From SCGC-AAA076-P13 sp964613455 (GTDB taxonomy: Bacteria; Pseudomonadota; Gammaproteobacteria; Magnimaribacterales; D2472), in contig CAZTGS010000003.1 of assembly GCA_964613455.1 (NCBI GenBank), forward strand, positions 1-64,000: a DNA stretch of 64,000 bases, written 5' to 3'. How positions within the stretch are numbered: position 1 is the first letter of the stretch; every line of letters starts with the position of its first letter. Below are positions 32,282 to 42,081 of this stretch, in pieces. Made by a program: the position numbers and the translations under genes. The notes under the pieces were generated by a model. The model saw nothing but the letters and a program-made list of their open reading frames with translations. It ran no database searches and was not told the origin of the DNA.

Positions 32282-33172
32282 ATGGATGAAAAAAATAATC
32301 TTCTTGAGAATTGTTTGGAACTTTTTTCATTAAACAAAATAGATAGAGATATATTTAGCTGGACTGGAAAAAATGTTGGCTGGGCAAGAGTTTTTGGAGG
32401 TCAAGTCATGGCTCAAACCTTGATAGCAGCATATAAAACCATTGAAAAAGATCATTATGCTCATTCATTTCATTCTTATTTCTTAAGACCTGGACAAATG
32501 GACAAACCAATAATATTTACTGTAGACAGAATAAGAGATGGAAAAAGTTTCTCTACAAGGACAGTAAAGGCGATTCAAGATGGAGAGGCTATCTTTAATT
32601 GCTCTGTTTCTTTTCAAAAAACAGAAGAGGGCTTAGAGCATCAAATCGAAATGCCTGAAACCCCTGGACCGGAAGATTTAAAAAATGAATTAGAAATCAG
32701 AAAAGACATGGCTAATGCCATGAATATACCCAAAGAAAATTTACCTATGTTTTTAAGAAAAAGAGAAGTTGAGATGAGGCCCGTTGAAATTCAAGACTAC
32801 TCTAATCCACAAAAAGCACCTCCTTATAGAAACATATGGATAAGACCTGAGGGAACCCTTCCGGAAGATGAGCGAATTCAACAGGCATTTCTTTTATATA
32901 TTTCTGATATGGGACTTTTAGCAGCCGCTAATAATCCGCATGGAATTAATTTTCTTCATAAGAATTTACAAATGGCGAGTTTGGATCATGCCATGTGGTT
33001 TCATAGAAAACTTAATTTTAATGACTGGTTTTTATACTCTATTGATAGCCCAATTTCCGGTAATTCTAGAGGCTTTACAAGAGGCTCTATGTATACCAAA
33101 GAAGGAAATTTAGTCGCATCTTGCACCCAAGAAGGCCTTATAAGGCTATGGTCTGAAGAAAAAAAAGAGTAA
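32282..33172 (+). CDS. tesB: Acyl-CoA thioesterase II (TesB)
   Basis: 296 residues with two hot-dog domains. The start WTGKNVGWARVFGGQVMAQTLIAA and the second-domain block SLDHAMWFHRK are the conserved parts of TesB, which hydrolyses acyl-CoAs to free fatty acids and CoA. Normal length (E. coli 286). Divergent from the cobS-like gene; its stop directly abuts the hemE stop. Confidence 0.92.
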   Translation: MDEKNNLLENCLELFSLNKIDRDIFSWTGKNVGWARVFGGQVMAQTLIAAYKTIEKDHYAHSFHSYFLRPGQMDKPIIFTVDRIRDGKSFSTRTVKAIQDGEAIFNCSVSFQKTEEGLEHQIEMPETPGPEDLKNELEIRKDMANAMNIPKENLPMFLRKREVEMRPVEIQDYSNPQKAPPYRNIWIRPEGTLPEDERIQQAFLLYISDMGLLAAANNPHGINFLHKNLQMASLDHAMWFHRKLNFNDWFLYSIDSPISGNSRGFTRGSMYTKEGNLVASCTQEGLIRLWSEEKKE

Positions 33173-34210
33173 TTATCTGCTTCTAACTAAATCTGTAAGA
33201 TACCTGATCTTATCAGGGCTGATATCTGGAGTAATTCCATGACCAAGGTTAAAAATATAGCCAGGATAGTCCTTATATTTATCTAATATTTTAAATGTTT
33301 CTTGTTTTATTAAATTATTTGATTCCAGAAGAATTTTTGGATTAAGATTTCCTTGAAGTGCTACTTTGCCTCTAAAAATATTTAGGTCAGTATCAGTTTC
33401 ATTCCAATAAAGGCTCAAGCAATCTGCACCAGAATCAATCAGCGTGGTTAATTCTTTTTTGGGTTCTCTTGCAAATAATATTATTGGTATTTGTGATGTT
33501 ACCGCATCACTCTTTAAAGCTGATATGAGAGAAGAGATATAGGATAGTGAATATTTTTCATAATCATCTGTACTCAAAAGATTTGCCCATGAATCAAAAA
33601 TTTGAATAACATTAGCTCCAGCCTCTATCTGTTTTCGTAAATATAAAAAACATGCATCAGTTAACTTCGTTAAAAAAAGATGAGTTTCTTCTTCATTATT
33701 ACTAATAAAATTTTTAGTTAAATTAAAATCTTTTGATGACCCTCCTTCTATTGAATAGGCTGCGAGCGTCCAAGGACTTCCACAAAAACCAATCAATGGA
33801 ATATTGCTTGGCAAGGAACCTCTAATATTACTTACAGCTTCATATACATATGAGAGACTATTTGGATCGAACGGAGCAATATTAATAATATCTTTAGATG
33901 TCTTTATTGGATTATCAAAAACAGGACCCTCGCCCTCAAGAAACTTTACACCTAGACCCATAGCATCCGGAATTGTAAGAATATCTGAAAATAAAATAGC
34001 TGTATCTAAATTAAATGCATCGATTGGCTGCATTGCAAGCTCACAACATACCTCGGGATTTTTACACATATCCAAAAAATTCTTAAAGTTTTTCCTAACG
34101 GCCCTATATTCAGGCATATATCTTCCAGCTTGTCGCATGTACCATATAGGTGGTGTTATTAAATTCTCTTTATTAAGAGCTTTAAGAAATATTGAGTTTT
34201 TTTCTATCAT
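33173..34210 (-). CDS. hemE: Uroporphyrinogen decarboxylase
   Basis: 345 residues. The N terminus has the family signature PPIWYMRQAGRYMPEYRAVR; GFCGSPWTLAAYSIEGG and FNLGHGITPD follow. It turns uroporphyrinogen III into coproporphyrinogen III in heme synthesis. Start overlaps the gltD stop by 4 bp (ATGA), so it is translated with gltD, an uncommon neighbour. No ribosome site of its own is needed in that arrangement. Confidence 0.97.
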   Translation of the reverse strand: MIEKNSIFLKALNKENLITPPIWYMRQAGRYMPEYRAVRKNFKNFLDMCKNPEVCCELAMQPIDAFNLDTAILFSDILTIPDAMGLGVKFLEGEGPVFDNPIKTSKDIINIAPFDPNSLSYVYEAVSNIRGSLPSNIPLIGFCGSPWTLAAYSIEGGSSKDFNLTKNFISNNEEETHLFLTKLTDACFLYLRKQIEAGANVIQIFDSWANLLSTDDYEKYSLSYISSLISALKSDAVTSQIPIILFAREPKKELTTLIDSGADCLSLYWNETDTDLNIFRGKVALQGNLNPKILLESNNLIKQETFKILDKYKDYPGYIFNLGHGITPDISPDKIRYLTDLVRSR

Positions 34211-35874
34211 GAAACGTATTTTATTATACTTTTAGCAGCCTCTCGTCCTTCCCATATAGCAGTAACTACTAAATCTGAACCTCTAACCATATCCCCGCCT
34301 GAAAATATTTTTTTATTTGACGTTTGAAATTGAAATTCTTGATGTTCCTCAGCAATAACTAGGCCATTTTTATGGGTATTGATTTCAAAATCATTAAACC
34401 AATTTGATGGACTAGCTCTGAATCCAAATGCAATTATTACTGCATCAGCTTCATATACGGCTTCTGATCCTGGGATAGGTATTGGAACTCTTCTTCCATT
34501 CTGATCAGGCTCACCTAGTTGAGTTTTAACAATTTTTACACCTTGAACATCATCAGCTCCATTTATATCTATTGGTTGGATATTAAATTCGAATTGAACG
34601 CCTTCTTCTTTGGCATTTTGAACTTCCCTTTTCGAACCAGGCATATTCTCTTCATCTCTTCTATAAAGGCATTTAACAGATTTAGCCCCTTGTCTAATTG
34701 CAGTCCTGTTACAGTCCATAGCAGTATCCCCGCCACCTAAAACAATTACGTTTTTACCTTTTAGATTTATAAATTCTTCTTTTTTAGTTTGGAGTTTAAG
34801 AAGTTTTTTAGTGCTTGAAATTAGGTAGTCAATTGCCTTGTAGACACCTGGTAGTTTTTCACCCTGGAAACCGCCCTCAAGTGATGTATAAGTTCCCATT
34901 GCTAAAAAGACTGCATCATAATCATCATAGAGCTTTTTAAAAGGAAGATCTTTGCCAATCTCTTTTCCAAGATTAAACTCTACACCCATCTCCTCTAATA
35001 TCTTCCTTCTTCTTTTGATAACAGATTTTTCTAATTTGAATTCAGGTATACCAAATGTCAACAGTCCACCAATTTCTTCATTTTTATCATATACATGGCT
35101 ATGAACACCTGATCTCGTCAGCACATCAGCACAAGCTATACCAGCTGGCCCCGCACCAATAATTGCTACTTTTTTGTCAGTCCATGTCCTATTAGACATA
35201 TCAGGCTTCCAGCCCATTTCAAATGCCTTTTCTGTAATATACTTTTCAGTTGATCCAATCGTAACTGCACCAAAACCATCATTCAAAGTACATGCTCCCT
35301 CACATAATCTATCTTGAGGACAAACACGTCCACAGACCTCAGGAAGACTATTAGTAGAGTGACATAACTCAGCAGCTTCTATAATATTTCCTTCATTTAC
35401 TAACTTTAACCAATCAGGTATGAAGTTATGCACTGGACATTTCCACTCACAATATGGATTTCCACAATCCAAACATCTATGAGCTTGGTTTGATGCTTGA
35501 ACTTGATTGTATTCTCCATAAATTTCAACAAAGCTAATTTTCCTTTCCTCAGCAGATTTTTTTGCTGGATCAAATCTTTCCACTTCAAGAAATTGAAAAT
35601 TATTTTCAAGTGTCTCATGAGCTACATATTCATCCCTAAAATTTAATGATTTTTTAGTATCAGCTAATAAAAAATTATTTTTTTCCATACTAAAAACTTC
35701 TTCACGCCATTGGTATAGCTTTTTTTTAGCATTCTCAAAGTTATCTATAGGGGCAAATGATTGAGTAATATATTTTCCATTAACACGCAATTTTCCATAA
35801 AAATAGGGTGATCGTGGTTGAGTAAAAAGCAAAACTCCTTTCTCAATTTTATATTGCTTATTCTTGTTTTTCAT
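34207..35874 (-). CDS. gltD: Glutamate synthase small subunit with an N-terminal extension
   Basis: The frame has 555 residues; typical GltD is 470-490. From about residue 85 on it is a normal GltD: iron-sulfur cysteines CLDCGNPYCEWKC and CGRVCPQDRLCEGAC, then FAD and NADPH binding domains (IGAGPAGIA; VLGGGDTAMD). It supplies electrons for the large subunit. Residues 1-~62 (SPYFYGKLRVNGKYITQSFA, then LYQWREEVFS) resemble the N-terminal arm of tyrosine recombinases. An ATG at 35688 (Met63) would give a more normal length; neither start has a clear Shine-Dalgarno. Divergent from gltB, unlike the usual gltBD operon. Confidence 0.9.
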   Translation of the reverse strand: MKNKNKQYKIEKGVLLFTQPRSPYFYGKLRVNGKYITQSFAPIDNFENAKKKLYQWREEVFSMEKNNFLLADTKKSLNFRDEYVAHETLENNFQFLEVERFDPAKKSAEERKISFVEIYGEYNQVQASNQAHRCLDCGNPYCEWKCPVHNFIPDWLKLVNEGNIIEAAELCHSTNSLPEVCGRVCPQDRLCEGACTLNDGFGAVTIGSTEKYITEKAFEMGWKPDMSNRTWTDKKVAIIGAGPAGIACADVLTRSGVHSHVYDKNEEIGGLLTFGIPEFKLEKSVIKRRRKILEEMGVEFNLGKEIGKDLPFKKLYDDYDAVFLAMGTYTSLEGGFQGEKLPGVYKAIDYLISSTKKLLKLQTKKEEFINLKGKNVIVLGGGDTAMDCNRTAIRQGAKSVKCLYRRDEENMPGSKREVQNAKEEGVQFEFNIQPIDINGADDVQGVKIVKTQLGEPDQNGRRVPIPIPGSEAVYEADAVIIAFGFRASPSNWFNDFEINTHKNGLVIAEEHQEFQFQTSNKKIFSGGDMVRGSDLVVTAIWEGREAAKSIIKYVS

Positions 35875-35889
35875 AAATGTAAAATGTGC

Positions 35890-35907
35890 GTATGACAGAG
35901 TATGACA
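35890..35907. repeat. Direct repeat in the gltD/gltB promoter region
   Basis: GTATGACA occurs at 35890-35897 and 35900-35907, 10 bp (one helix turn) apart, in the 94-bp divergent region that must hold both gltD and gltB promoters. A possible regulator site shared by both genes. No classical sigma-54 (GGCAC-N5-TTGC) element was seen. Confidence 0.3.
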
Positions 35908-35968
35908 CTTTTTAAAAACAAAAGATATATTTTGTGATATAGTTGATTTTCACATTTATTAAATAATT

Positions 35969-38900
35969 ATGCCCGGACTATATAAGAAAGAAGATTTCAG
36001 AGACAACTGCGGATTTGGCTTAGTTGCAAATATCAATGGAGTTAAATCCAATCAGGTAATCATTAATTCAATAAATGCGCTTATTAGTATGACTCATAGA
36101 GGCGGTGTAGGTTCTGATGGAAAAACAGGTGATGGCTGCGGACTGTTGTTTGATATCGATAAAAAATATTTTAATGATGTTATCTCTCAAGAACAAAATA
36201 TTGATTTAGGTGAGCACTTTGCCATTGGTCAGCTTTTCTTTAGTGGTGATGTTTTAACAATCTTACCGAAAATAAACAAGCTGCTTAAATCAGAAAACCT
36301 CCAATTAATAACTCATAGAAATGTCCCAGTTAATAGAGATATATTAGGGAAAATAGCCTTGGATTGTATTCCAAACATTTATCAATTGTTCATTAAGTCG
36401 ATTAATGAATCTTCTAACCAAGATAGTTTTGAAACAAGTCTGATACAGGCACGTAAATTCATTGAAGAAATTTTTATGGATGATGAGAAGCTCTATTTTT
36501 GTAGCATGTCATCAAAAACAATAGTTTATAAAGGTTTGATGTTACCTAATGCTATAAAAGAATTTTATATAGACTTAAATCAAGACAACTTTAGAGCATC
36601 TACTTGTGTTTTTCACCAGAGATTTTCAACAAATACTAGTCCAAGATGGCATTTAGCTCAGCCATTTAGACTTCTCGCTCATAATGGTGAAATTAATGCT
36701 ATTAGAGGAAATAGAAATTGGGTTAAAGCCAGATCATCAAAATTTATAACTCCTCATATTCCAAAAATTCAACAATTTAAACAACTTGTTAATGAAACTG
36801 GATCTGACTCATCTTCATTAGACAATATGATTGAGCTTTTAGTGAAAGGTGGAATTGATTTATTCAGAACAATTAGAATGGTTTTACCGCCTGCTTGGCA
36901 GAATACGCAAACTCTAAATCCAGATGTAAGAAGTTTCCATGAATATAACTCAATGCATATGGAGCCTTGGGATGGTCCAGCTGGGATAGTTATGGCTGAT
37001 GGAAGATGGGCTGTATGTACTCTTGATAGAAATGGCTTAAGGCCAGCAAGATACCAATTAGATAAAAATAATATTATTACTATTGCATCTGAAACTGGAG
37101 TCAATCCAGTCGATGAGGCTAATATTGTTAGAAAAGGAAGAGTGCAGCCAGGTGGAATACTAGCTATAGATACTTCAAAGGGTGAAATATTTAATGAGAT
37201 TTCTTTAGATAATAAGCTTAAAGATAAACATCCTTATAGAGAATGGCTAAAACAGAATGCTTTATATATAGAATCTAACTTAGATTCATATGAAGGCCCG
37301 GGTCTAAAACAGATGGACTCAAAAAATTTCTTAACAGCTACGAAATTATTTTTACTTTTTAAAGAGGAAAGATCATCAGTAATTAAACCATTAGCGATTG
37401 ATTCTCAAGAAGGCACTGGCTCCATGGGTGACGATACTGCTTTAGCAGTAATGAGTAAAATGCACAGACAAATGTATGATTATTTTAGACAGCAGTTTGC
37501 TCAAGTAACCAATCCACCTATCGATTCCTTAAGAGAAGCTGCCGTAATGACACTTGAGACATGTTATGGCCCAGAATTAAATATCTTTGAAGAATCTTCA
37601 GAGCATGCAAAAAGATTAGTAACAACCTCACCAGTTCTCTCTCATAGAAAACTAAATTCAATAATTACTAACCCTTATTTTAAATCTGAAGAAATACAGC
37701 TCTCATTCAGCAGAAAAATGACACTAGAAAATGCGATTATTCAATTACAAAAAGATGTAGTTAAAAAAGTAAAAAATGGATCCTCTATTATTCATCTCGT
37801 TGAGAATTTACCCAAAGAAGGACAGCTTCCTATAAATGCTTTATTAGCAGTTGGCTCGGTTCATCAAAATCTGGTTAAGCTTGGAATTCGCTCAGATGCA
37901 AATATAATAATAAGTGCTTCCTCTGCTAGAGACACTCATCAAATAGCATGTCTTATTGGGTTCGGAGCTACTGCCGTATATCCATCTTTAGCTTATCAAA
38001 CCATCCTTGATTTAACCAAAAGAAATGAATTAAAAGGAGACCCTCATGAGAACTGCTCTAGATATAGAAAGGGAGTAAATAAAGGGCTTTTAAAAATTAT
38101 ATCAAAAATGGGAATTTCAACTATTTCAAGTTATCGAGGATCTCAACTTTTTGAAATCGTAGGATTGGGCAAAGATATTGTTGACTTATGTTTCACAAAT
38201 ACAACAAGTAGAGTGAATGGAAGAAGCCTTAAGGATCTTGATATTGAACTTCGAGCTTTAGATGATTATTCAAGGTCTAATCTTGCTGATATGAATGTTG
38301 GCGGCTTATTAAAGTATATTCACGGAGGCGAATACCATACTTATAACCCAGAGATAGTTAAAAAATTACAAGAAGCAGTAACATCGGGTTTAAAAGAAAC
38401 TTATGGCGAGTATTCAAATTTAGTTGATACAAGACCTCCGGCAATGCTAAGAGACTTATTAAAGGTTAATACTCAAAAAAATAAAATTAATATATCTGAT
38501 GTTGAATCTGAGAAAAAAATATTAAAAAGGTTTGATTCAGCAGGCATGAGCCTGGGTGCATTATCTCCAAAAGCGCATGAAACTCTTGCAGAAGCTATGA
38601 ATGCTTTAGGGGGACGCTCTAATTCTGGGGAGGGCGGTGAAGCTGTTGAAAGATATGGCACATCAAAAATGTCTAAAATTAAGCAAATTGCATCTGGTAG
38701 GTTTGGAGTTACACCTCATTACTTGGTAAATGCAGAAGTGCTTCAAATAAAAATTGCTCAAGGAGCTAAGCCAGGGGAAGGAGGACAATTGCCAGGAGGT
38801 AAGGTTAATCAATTAATTGCTAAATTAAGATATTCAACCCCAGGCGTAACTCTTATATCACCACCACCTCACCATGATATATATTCAATTGAAGATCTGG

Positions 38901-40402
38901 CTCAGCTTATATACGACTTAAAAGAAGTGAATCCAAAGGCTTTAGTATCCGTAAAGTTAGTATCAGAACCAGGAGTCGGAACTATAGCGTCCGGAGTTGC
39001 TAAAGCTTACGCTGATTTGATAACTATTTCTGGTCATGATGGAGGAACTGGAGCAAGCCCACTAACTTCTATCAGATATGCTGGTTCTCCATGGGAACTT
39101 GGTCTTGCTGAGGCCCATCAAAGTCTCAGAGAAAGCGGCTTAAGACATAAAATTAGACTCCAAGCAGACGGAGGAATGAAAACAGGTTTAGATGTTATTA
39201 AAGCAGCAATTTTAGGAGCTGAATCATTTGGCTTTGGAACAGGTCCTATGATTGCCATGGGTTGTAAATATCTTCGTATATGCCATTTAAATAACTGTGC
39301 AACTGGAGTCGCTACTCAAAGAGAAGATTTAATAAAGCATCATTTTGTTGGAGAAAAAGAAAAAGTAATGAATTACTTCAAGTTTATTGCAAATGATGTT
39401 CGTGAACATTTAAGCAATATGGGAGTAGAGAGACTTGAAGATATTATTGGACAAACCCAATACCTTGAAAAAATTAAAGAGTTAGATCGTCAATATCAAT
39501 CAATAGACTTGAGTGATCTACTATACAAAAACAATGAAATTAATGAATCATTTTTTTGCACTTCAAAACAAAACAAGCCATGGGACAAAGGCACTCTTGC
39601 TAGAGAAATTCTTTCTAAGGTTAAATCTTCAATAAACAATCAAGAAACAATAACTGAAGAATTTAAAATATCTAATGTTGATAGATCAATAGGAGCATTG
39701 ATATCTGGTTATGTTGCCAATATGTATGGCGAAAAAGGATTAGTAAATCCTATTAATCTTAATTTTACTGGTTCAGCCGGTCAAAGCTTTGGATGTTGGA
39801 ATGCAAATGGAGTAATGCTTACCTTAGAAGGTGATGCTAATGATTATGTTGGAAAAGGAATGAATGGAGGCAGAATTGTTATTAAAAACAATAGTGAATA
39901 TGCTATTTCTGATAGAAATACATCCCTTGTTGGAAATACATGTCTATATGGAGCAACAGGAGGCGAGGTATATATTTCAGGCAGAGCTGGAGAAAGATTT
40001 GCAGTTAGAAACTCTGGAGCAAATGCAGTAATAGAAGGTGCTGGGGATCATTGTTGCGAATATATGACCGGCGGGCAAGTCACAGTTCTTGGCTCGGTTG
40101 GAGCAAACTTTGGAGCTGGTATGACTGGCGGTTTTGCTTATGTTCTCGATGAAGATATGACTTTTTTTGATAACTGTAATAGAGGCTTGGTAAATTTGGA
40201 AAGAATCACAACTGAGAATATGCAATCTCACAGAAAGCATCTTAAAGAAATTATCAAGAGGCATTATGAGCAAACAAATAGCTTTAAAGCCAAAGCTCTT
40301 ATTGAAGATTTTGATAGATTTGAAAGATATTTTTGGCTAGTAGTTCCAGCAGCTTCAAACATTAAAGATTTACTTAAAGCTACAACTGCTAATGCAGCTT
40401 AA
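35969..40402 (+). CDS. gltB: Glutamate synthase large subunit
   Basis: 1477 residues, the usual size. The N-terminal glutaminase nucleophile is Cys14 in RDNCGFGLVA; the short propeptide before it would be cleaved. The FMN-binding central region (GEGGEAVERYG, PPPHHDIYSIEDLAQL), the 3Fe-4S cysteines CKYLRICHLNNCATG and the C-terminal beta-helix (GGQVTVLGSVGANFGAGMTGG) are present. It makes two glutamates from glutamine and 2-oxoglutarate. Divergent from gltD; its stop codon overlaps the aroB stop by shared TTAA bases. Confidence 0.98.
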   Translation: MPGLYKKEDFRDNCGFGLVANINGVKSNQVIINSINALISMTHRGGVGSDGKTGDGCGLLFDIDKKYFNDVISQEQNIDLGEHFAIGQLFFSGDVLTILPKINKLLKSENLQLITHRNVPVNRDILGKIALDCIPNIYQLFIKSINESSNQDSFETSLIQARKFIEEIFMDDEKLYFCSMSSKTIVYKGLMLPNAIKEFYIDLNQDNFRASTCVFHQRFSTNTSPRWHLAQPFRLLAHNGEINAIRGNRNWVKARSSKFITPHIPKIQQFKQLVNETGSDSSSLDNMIELLVKGGIDLFRTIRMVLPPAWQNTQTLNPDVRSFHEYNSMHMEPWDGPAGIVMADGRWAVCTLDRNGLRPARYQLDKNNIITIASETGVNPVDEANIVRKGRVQPGGILAIDTSKGEIFNEISLDNKLKDKHPYREWLKQNALYIESNLDSYEGPGLKQMDSKNFLTATKLFLLFKEERSSVIKPLAIDSQEGTGSMGDDTALAVMSKMHRQMYDYFRQQFAQVTNPPIDSLREAAVMTLETCYGPELNIFEESSEHAKRLVTTSPVLSHRKLNSIITNPYFKSEEIQLSFSRKMTLENAIIQLQKDVVKKVKNGSSIIHLVENLPKEGQLPINALLAVGSVHQNLVKLGIRSDANIIISASSARDTHQIACLIGFGATAVYPSLAYQTILDLTKRNELKGDPHENCSRYRKGVNKGLLKIISKMGISTISSYRGSQLFEIVGLGKDIVDLCFTNTTSRVNGRSLKDLDIELRALDDYSRSNLADMNVGGLLKYIHGGEYHTYNPEIVKKLQEAVTSGLKETYGEYSNLVDTRPPAMLRDLLKVNTQKNKINISDVESEKKILKRFDSAGMSLGALSPKAHETLAEAMNALGGRSNSGEGGEAVERYGTSKMSKIKQIASGRFGVTPHYLVNAEVLQIKIAQGAKPGEGGQLPGGKVNQLIAKLRYSTPGVTLISPPPHHDIYSIEDLAQLIYDLKEVNPKALVSVKLVSEPGVGTIASGVAKAYADLITISGHDGGTGASPLTSIRYAGSPWELGLAEAHQSLRESGLRHKIRLQADGGMKTGLDVIKAAILGAESFGFGTGPMIAMGCKYLRICHLNNCATGVATQREDLIKHHFVGEKEKVMNYFKFIANDVREHLSNMGVERLEDIIGQTQYLEKIKELDRQYQSIDLSDLLYKNNEINESFFCTSKQNKPWDKGTLAREILSKVKSSINNQETITEEFKISNVDRSIGALISGYVANMYGEKGLVNPINLNFTGSAGQSFGCWNANGVMLTLEGDANDYVGKGMNGGRIVIKNNSEYAISDRNTSLVGNTCLYGATGGEVYISGRAGERFAVRNSGANAVIEGAGDHCCEYMTGGQVTVLGSVGANFGAGMTGGFAYVLDEDMTFFDNCNRGLVNLERITTENMQSHRKHLKEIIKRHYEQTNSFKAKALIEDFDRFERYFWLVVPAASNIKDLLKATTANAA

Positions 40403-41469
40403 TCAAAGGCTCTCTTTAAATTTTTAATATTAAATTTGTCAGTCTTAAATGCCTGACCCTTCATATTAATAAGAACTAAATTTAATTTTCCTTTTGAAAC
40501 TTTCTTGTCATTAAGTATAAAGCCCTTTAGATCATTATATTTATATTTTTTATAATCCACATCGAGACCAATAGACTCAGTTAGGTTAATCATATTATCC
40601 AACTGATAGCTTTTAATATGACCCTCGTAATAAGAAATTCTGGCAGCTATTATCATTCCTAGAGTTATTGCTGCCCCATGAGTTATATTTTTATATTTAT
40701 TTTGAGCCTCTATTGCATGACCAAAAGTATGCCCAAAATTTAATATTGCTCTAATACCATTTTCTTTTTCATCTTTTGTAACTACTTTAGATTTTGTTTT
40801 TATAGATTCCTCAATAATATTTTCAAGTACTTTTAAATCTTTTTTTAAGACTTTCTCTGAATTATTTTGAAGCATTCTATAAAGATTTTTATTACCAATA
40901 AAAGCATATTTAATAACTTCTCCTAATCCAGATTTAAATTCTTTATCAGACAAAGTCTCTAAAAAACATGAGCTAATCAATACTAGACTAGGGTTATAAA
41001 ATGAACCAATAAGATTCTTTCCTTGTTTTATATTTATTGCTGTTTTGCCACCAACAGATGAGTCCACCTGTGCTAACAAAGTTGTAGGTATTTGAATGAA
41101 ATCAATCCCTCTAAGAAATGTTGCTGCTGAGAAGCCAGTGATGTCACCGACAACACCTCCTCCAAGTGCAATCATTGAGTCTGATCTATCAAACTTAAGA
41201 TCAGCTAGTTTTTCTTGTATTTCAATATATGAAGAAAAGGACTTAGATTTCTCTCCTTCTTTTAAGCAATGAACAAATACTTTCTTGGTATTTTTTAAAA
41301 TTGCTTTTAGTTCGCTAAGATATTTTTTAGGTACACCAGAATCTGTAATTATTAAAATTTTATTTTTAAATTTTAAATGCCTAAGAAGATTTCTTTTGGT
41401 TAATGCATTTTTTGCAATAATCACATCATATTTGGATGCGCCTTTGCCAACTTTTATAGTACTAGCCAT
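40399..41469 (-). CDS. aroB: 3-dehydroquinate synthase
   Basis: 356 residues. NAD-binding GGGVVGDITGFSAATFLRG and the metal-binding His residues in LNFGHTFGHAIE are clear, as is QVDSSVGGKTAIN. Second step of the shikimate pathway. It overlaps aroK by 8 bp in the usual aroK-aroB order. Confidence 0.97.
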   Translation of the reverse strand: MASTIKVGKGASKYDVIIAKNALTKRNLLRHLKFKNKILIITDSGVPKKYLSELKAILKNTKKVFVHCLKEGEKSKSFSSYIEIQEKLADLKFDRSDSMIALGGGVVGDITGFSAATFLRGIDFIQIPTTLLAQVDSSVGGKTAINIKQGKNLIGSFYNPSLVLISSCFLETLSDKEFKSGLGEVIKYAFIGNKNLYRMLQNNSEKVLKKDLKVLENIIEESIKTKSKVVTKDEKENGIRAILNFGHTFGHAIEAQNKYKNITHGAAITLGMIIAARISYYEGHIKSYQLDNMINLTESIGLDVDYKKYKYNDLKGFILNDKKVSKGKLNLVLINMKGQAFKTDKFNIKNLKRAFD

Positions 41470-41971
41470 AATTTTTAACTAATTTAATGATTTCAGAAGA
41501 AACATCTTGGCTTGACTTATTTTCAGTATTTACAATGTAATCAGCAACTTCCTCATATAAGCTTTCCCTGGCTTCATGAAGATTCTTAAGAATTTCTCCA
41601 GGATCACCATCTTTTAATAGAGGCCTATCTTTATCTTTTGATGTTCTTTCAAGTTGAACTTCAATTGGTGTCGCTAGATAGAAAACAGTTCCTCTTGATG
41701 AAAGCATCTCTCTATTAGACTCTGACAAAATAATTCCACCACCTGTAGAAAGTACTATAGAATTTTGTTGAACCATCTCTTCTAAAATTTTACTTTCTCT
41801 CTTCCTAAATCCTTCCTCACCTTCTAAATCAAAAATCCAATCTATAGAAGCTCCTGTTCTTGTTTGTATTTCTGCATCTGTATCAAAAAAGTTAAGGAAT
41901 AACTCACCTGAGATTATTTTCCCAACTGTTGATTTTCCTGAGCCCATAGGGCCTACAATAAATATGTTCAT
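41462..41971 (-). CDS. aroK: Shikimate kinase
   Basis: 169 residues with P-loop GPMGSGKSTVGK (7-18), the FFDTDAEIQTRTG shikimate-binding block and GGGIILSE. It phosphorylates shikimate. Start at 41971 with the coupled aroB gene behind it. Normal length. Confidence 0.96.
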   Translation of the reverse strand: MNIFIVGPMGSGKSTVGKIISGELFLNFFDTDAEIQTRTGASIDWIFDLEGEEGFRKRESKILEEMVQQNSIVLSTGGGIILSESNREMLSSRGTVFYLATPIEVQLERTSKDKDRPLLKDGDPGEILKNLHEARESLYEEVADYIVNTENKSSQDVSSEIIKLVKNYG

Positions 41972-42081
41972 ATATATTAGATTTTTCTAAAGATTGGGAT
42001 AATTTTACCATCGAACGGTATAAAATAGTTTTTTTGGTATCAAAAGATGTATTGTAGAATATTAAAATCTCAAATAAAGTC

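Noticed and set aside
32146..32337. N-terminal extension of the CobS-like protein
   Set aside because: It overlaps the divergent tesB start, has atypical composition, and family N termini match the ATG at 32145.
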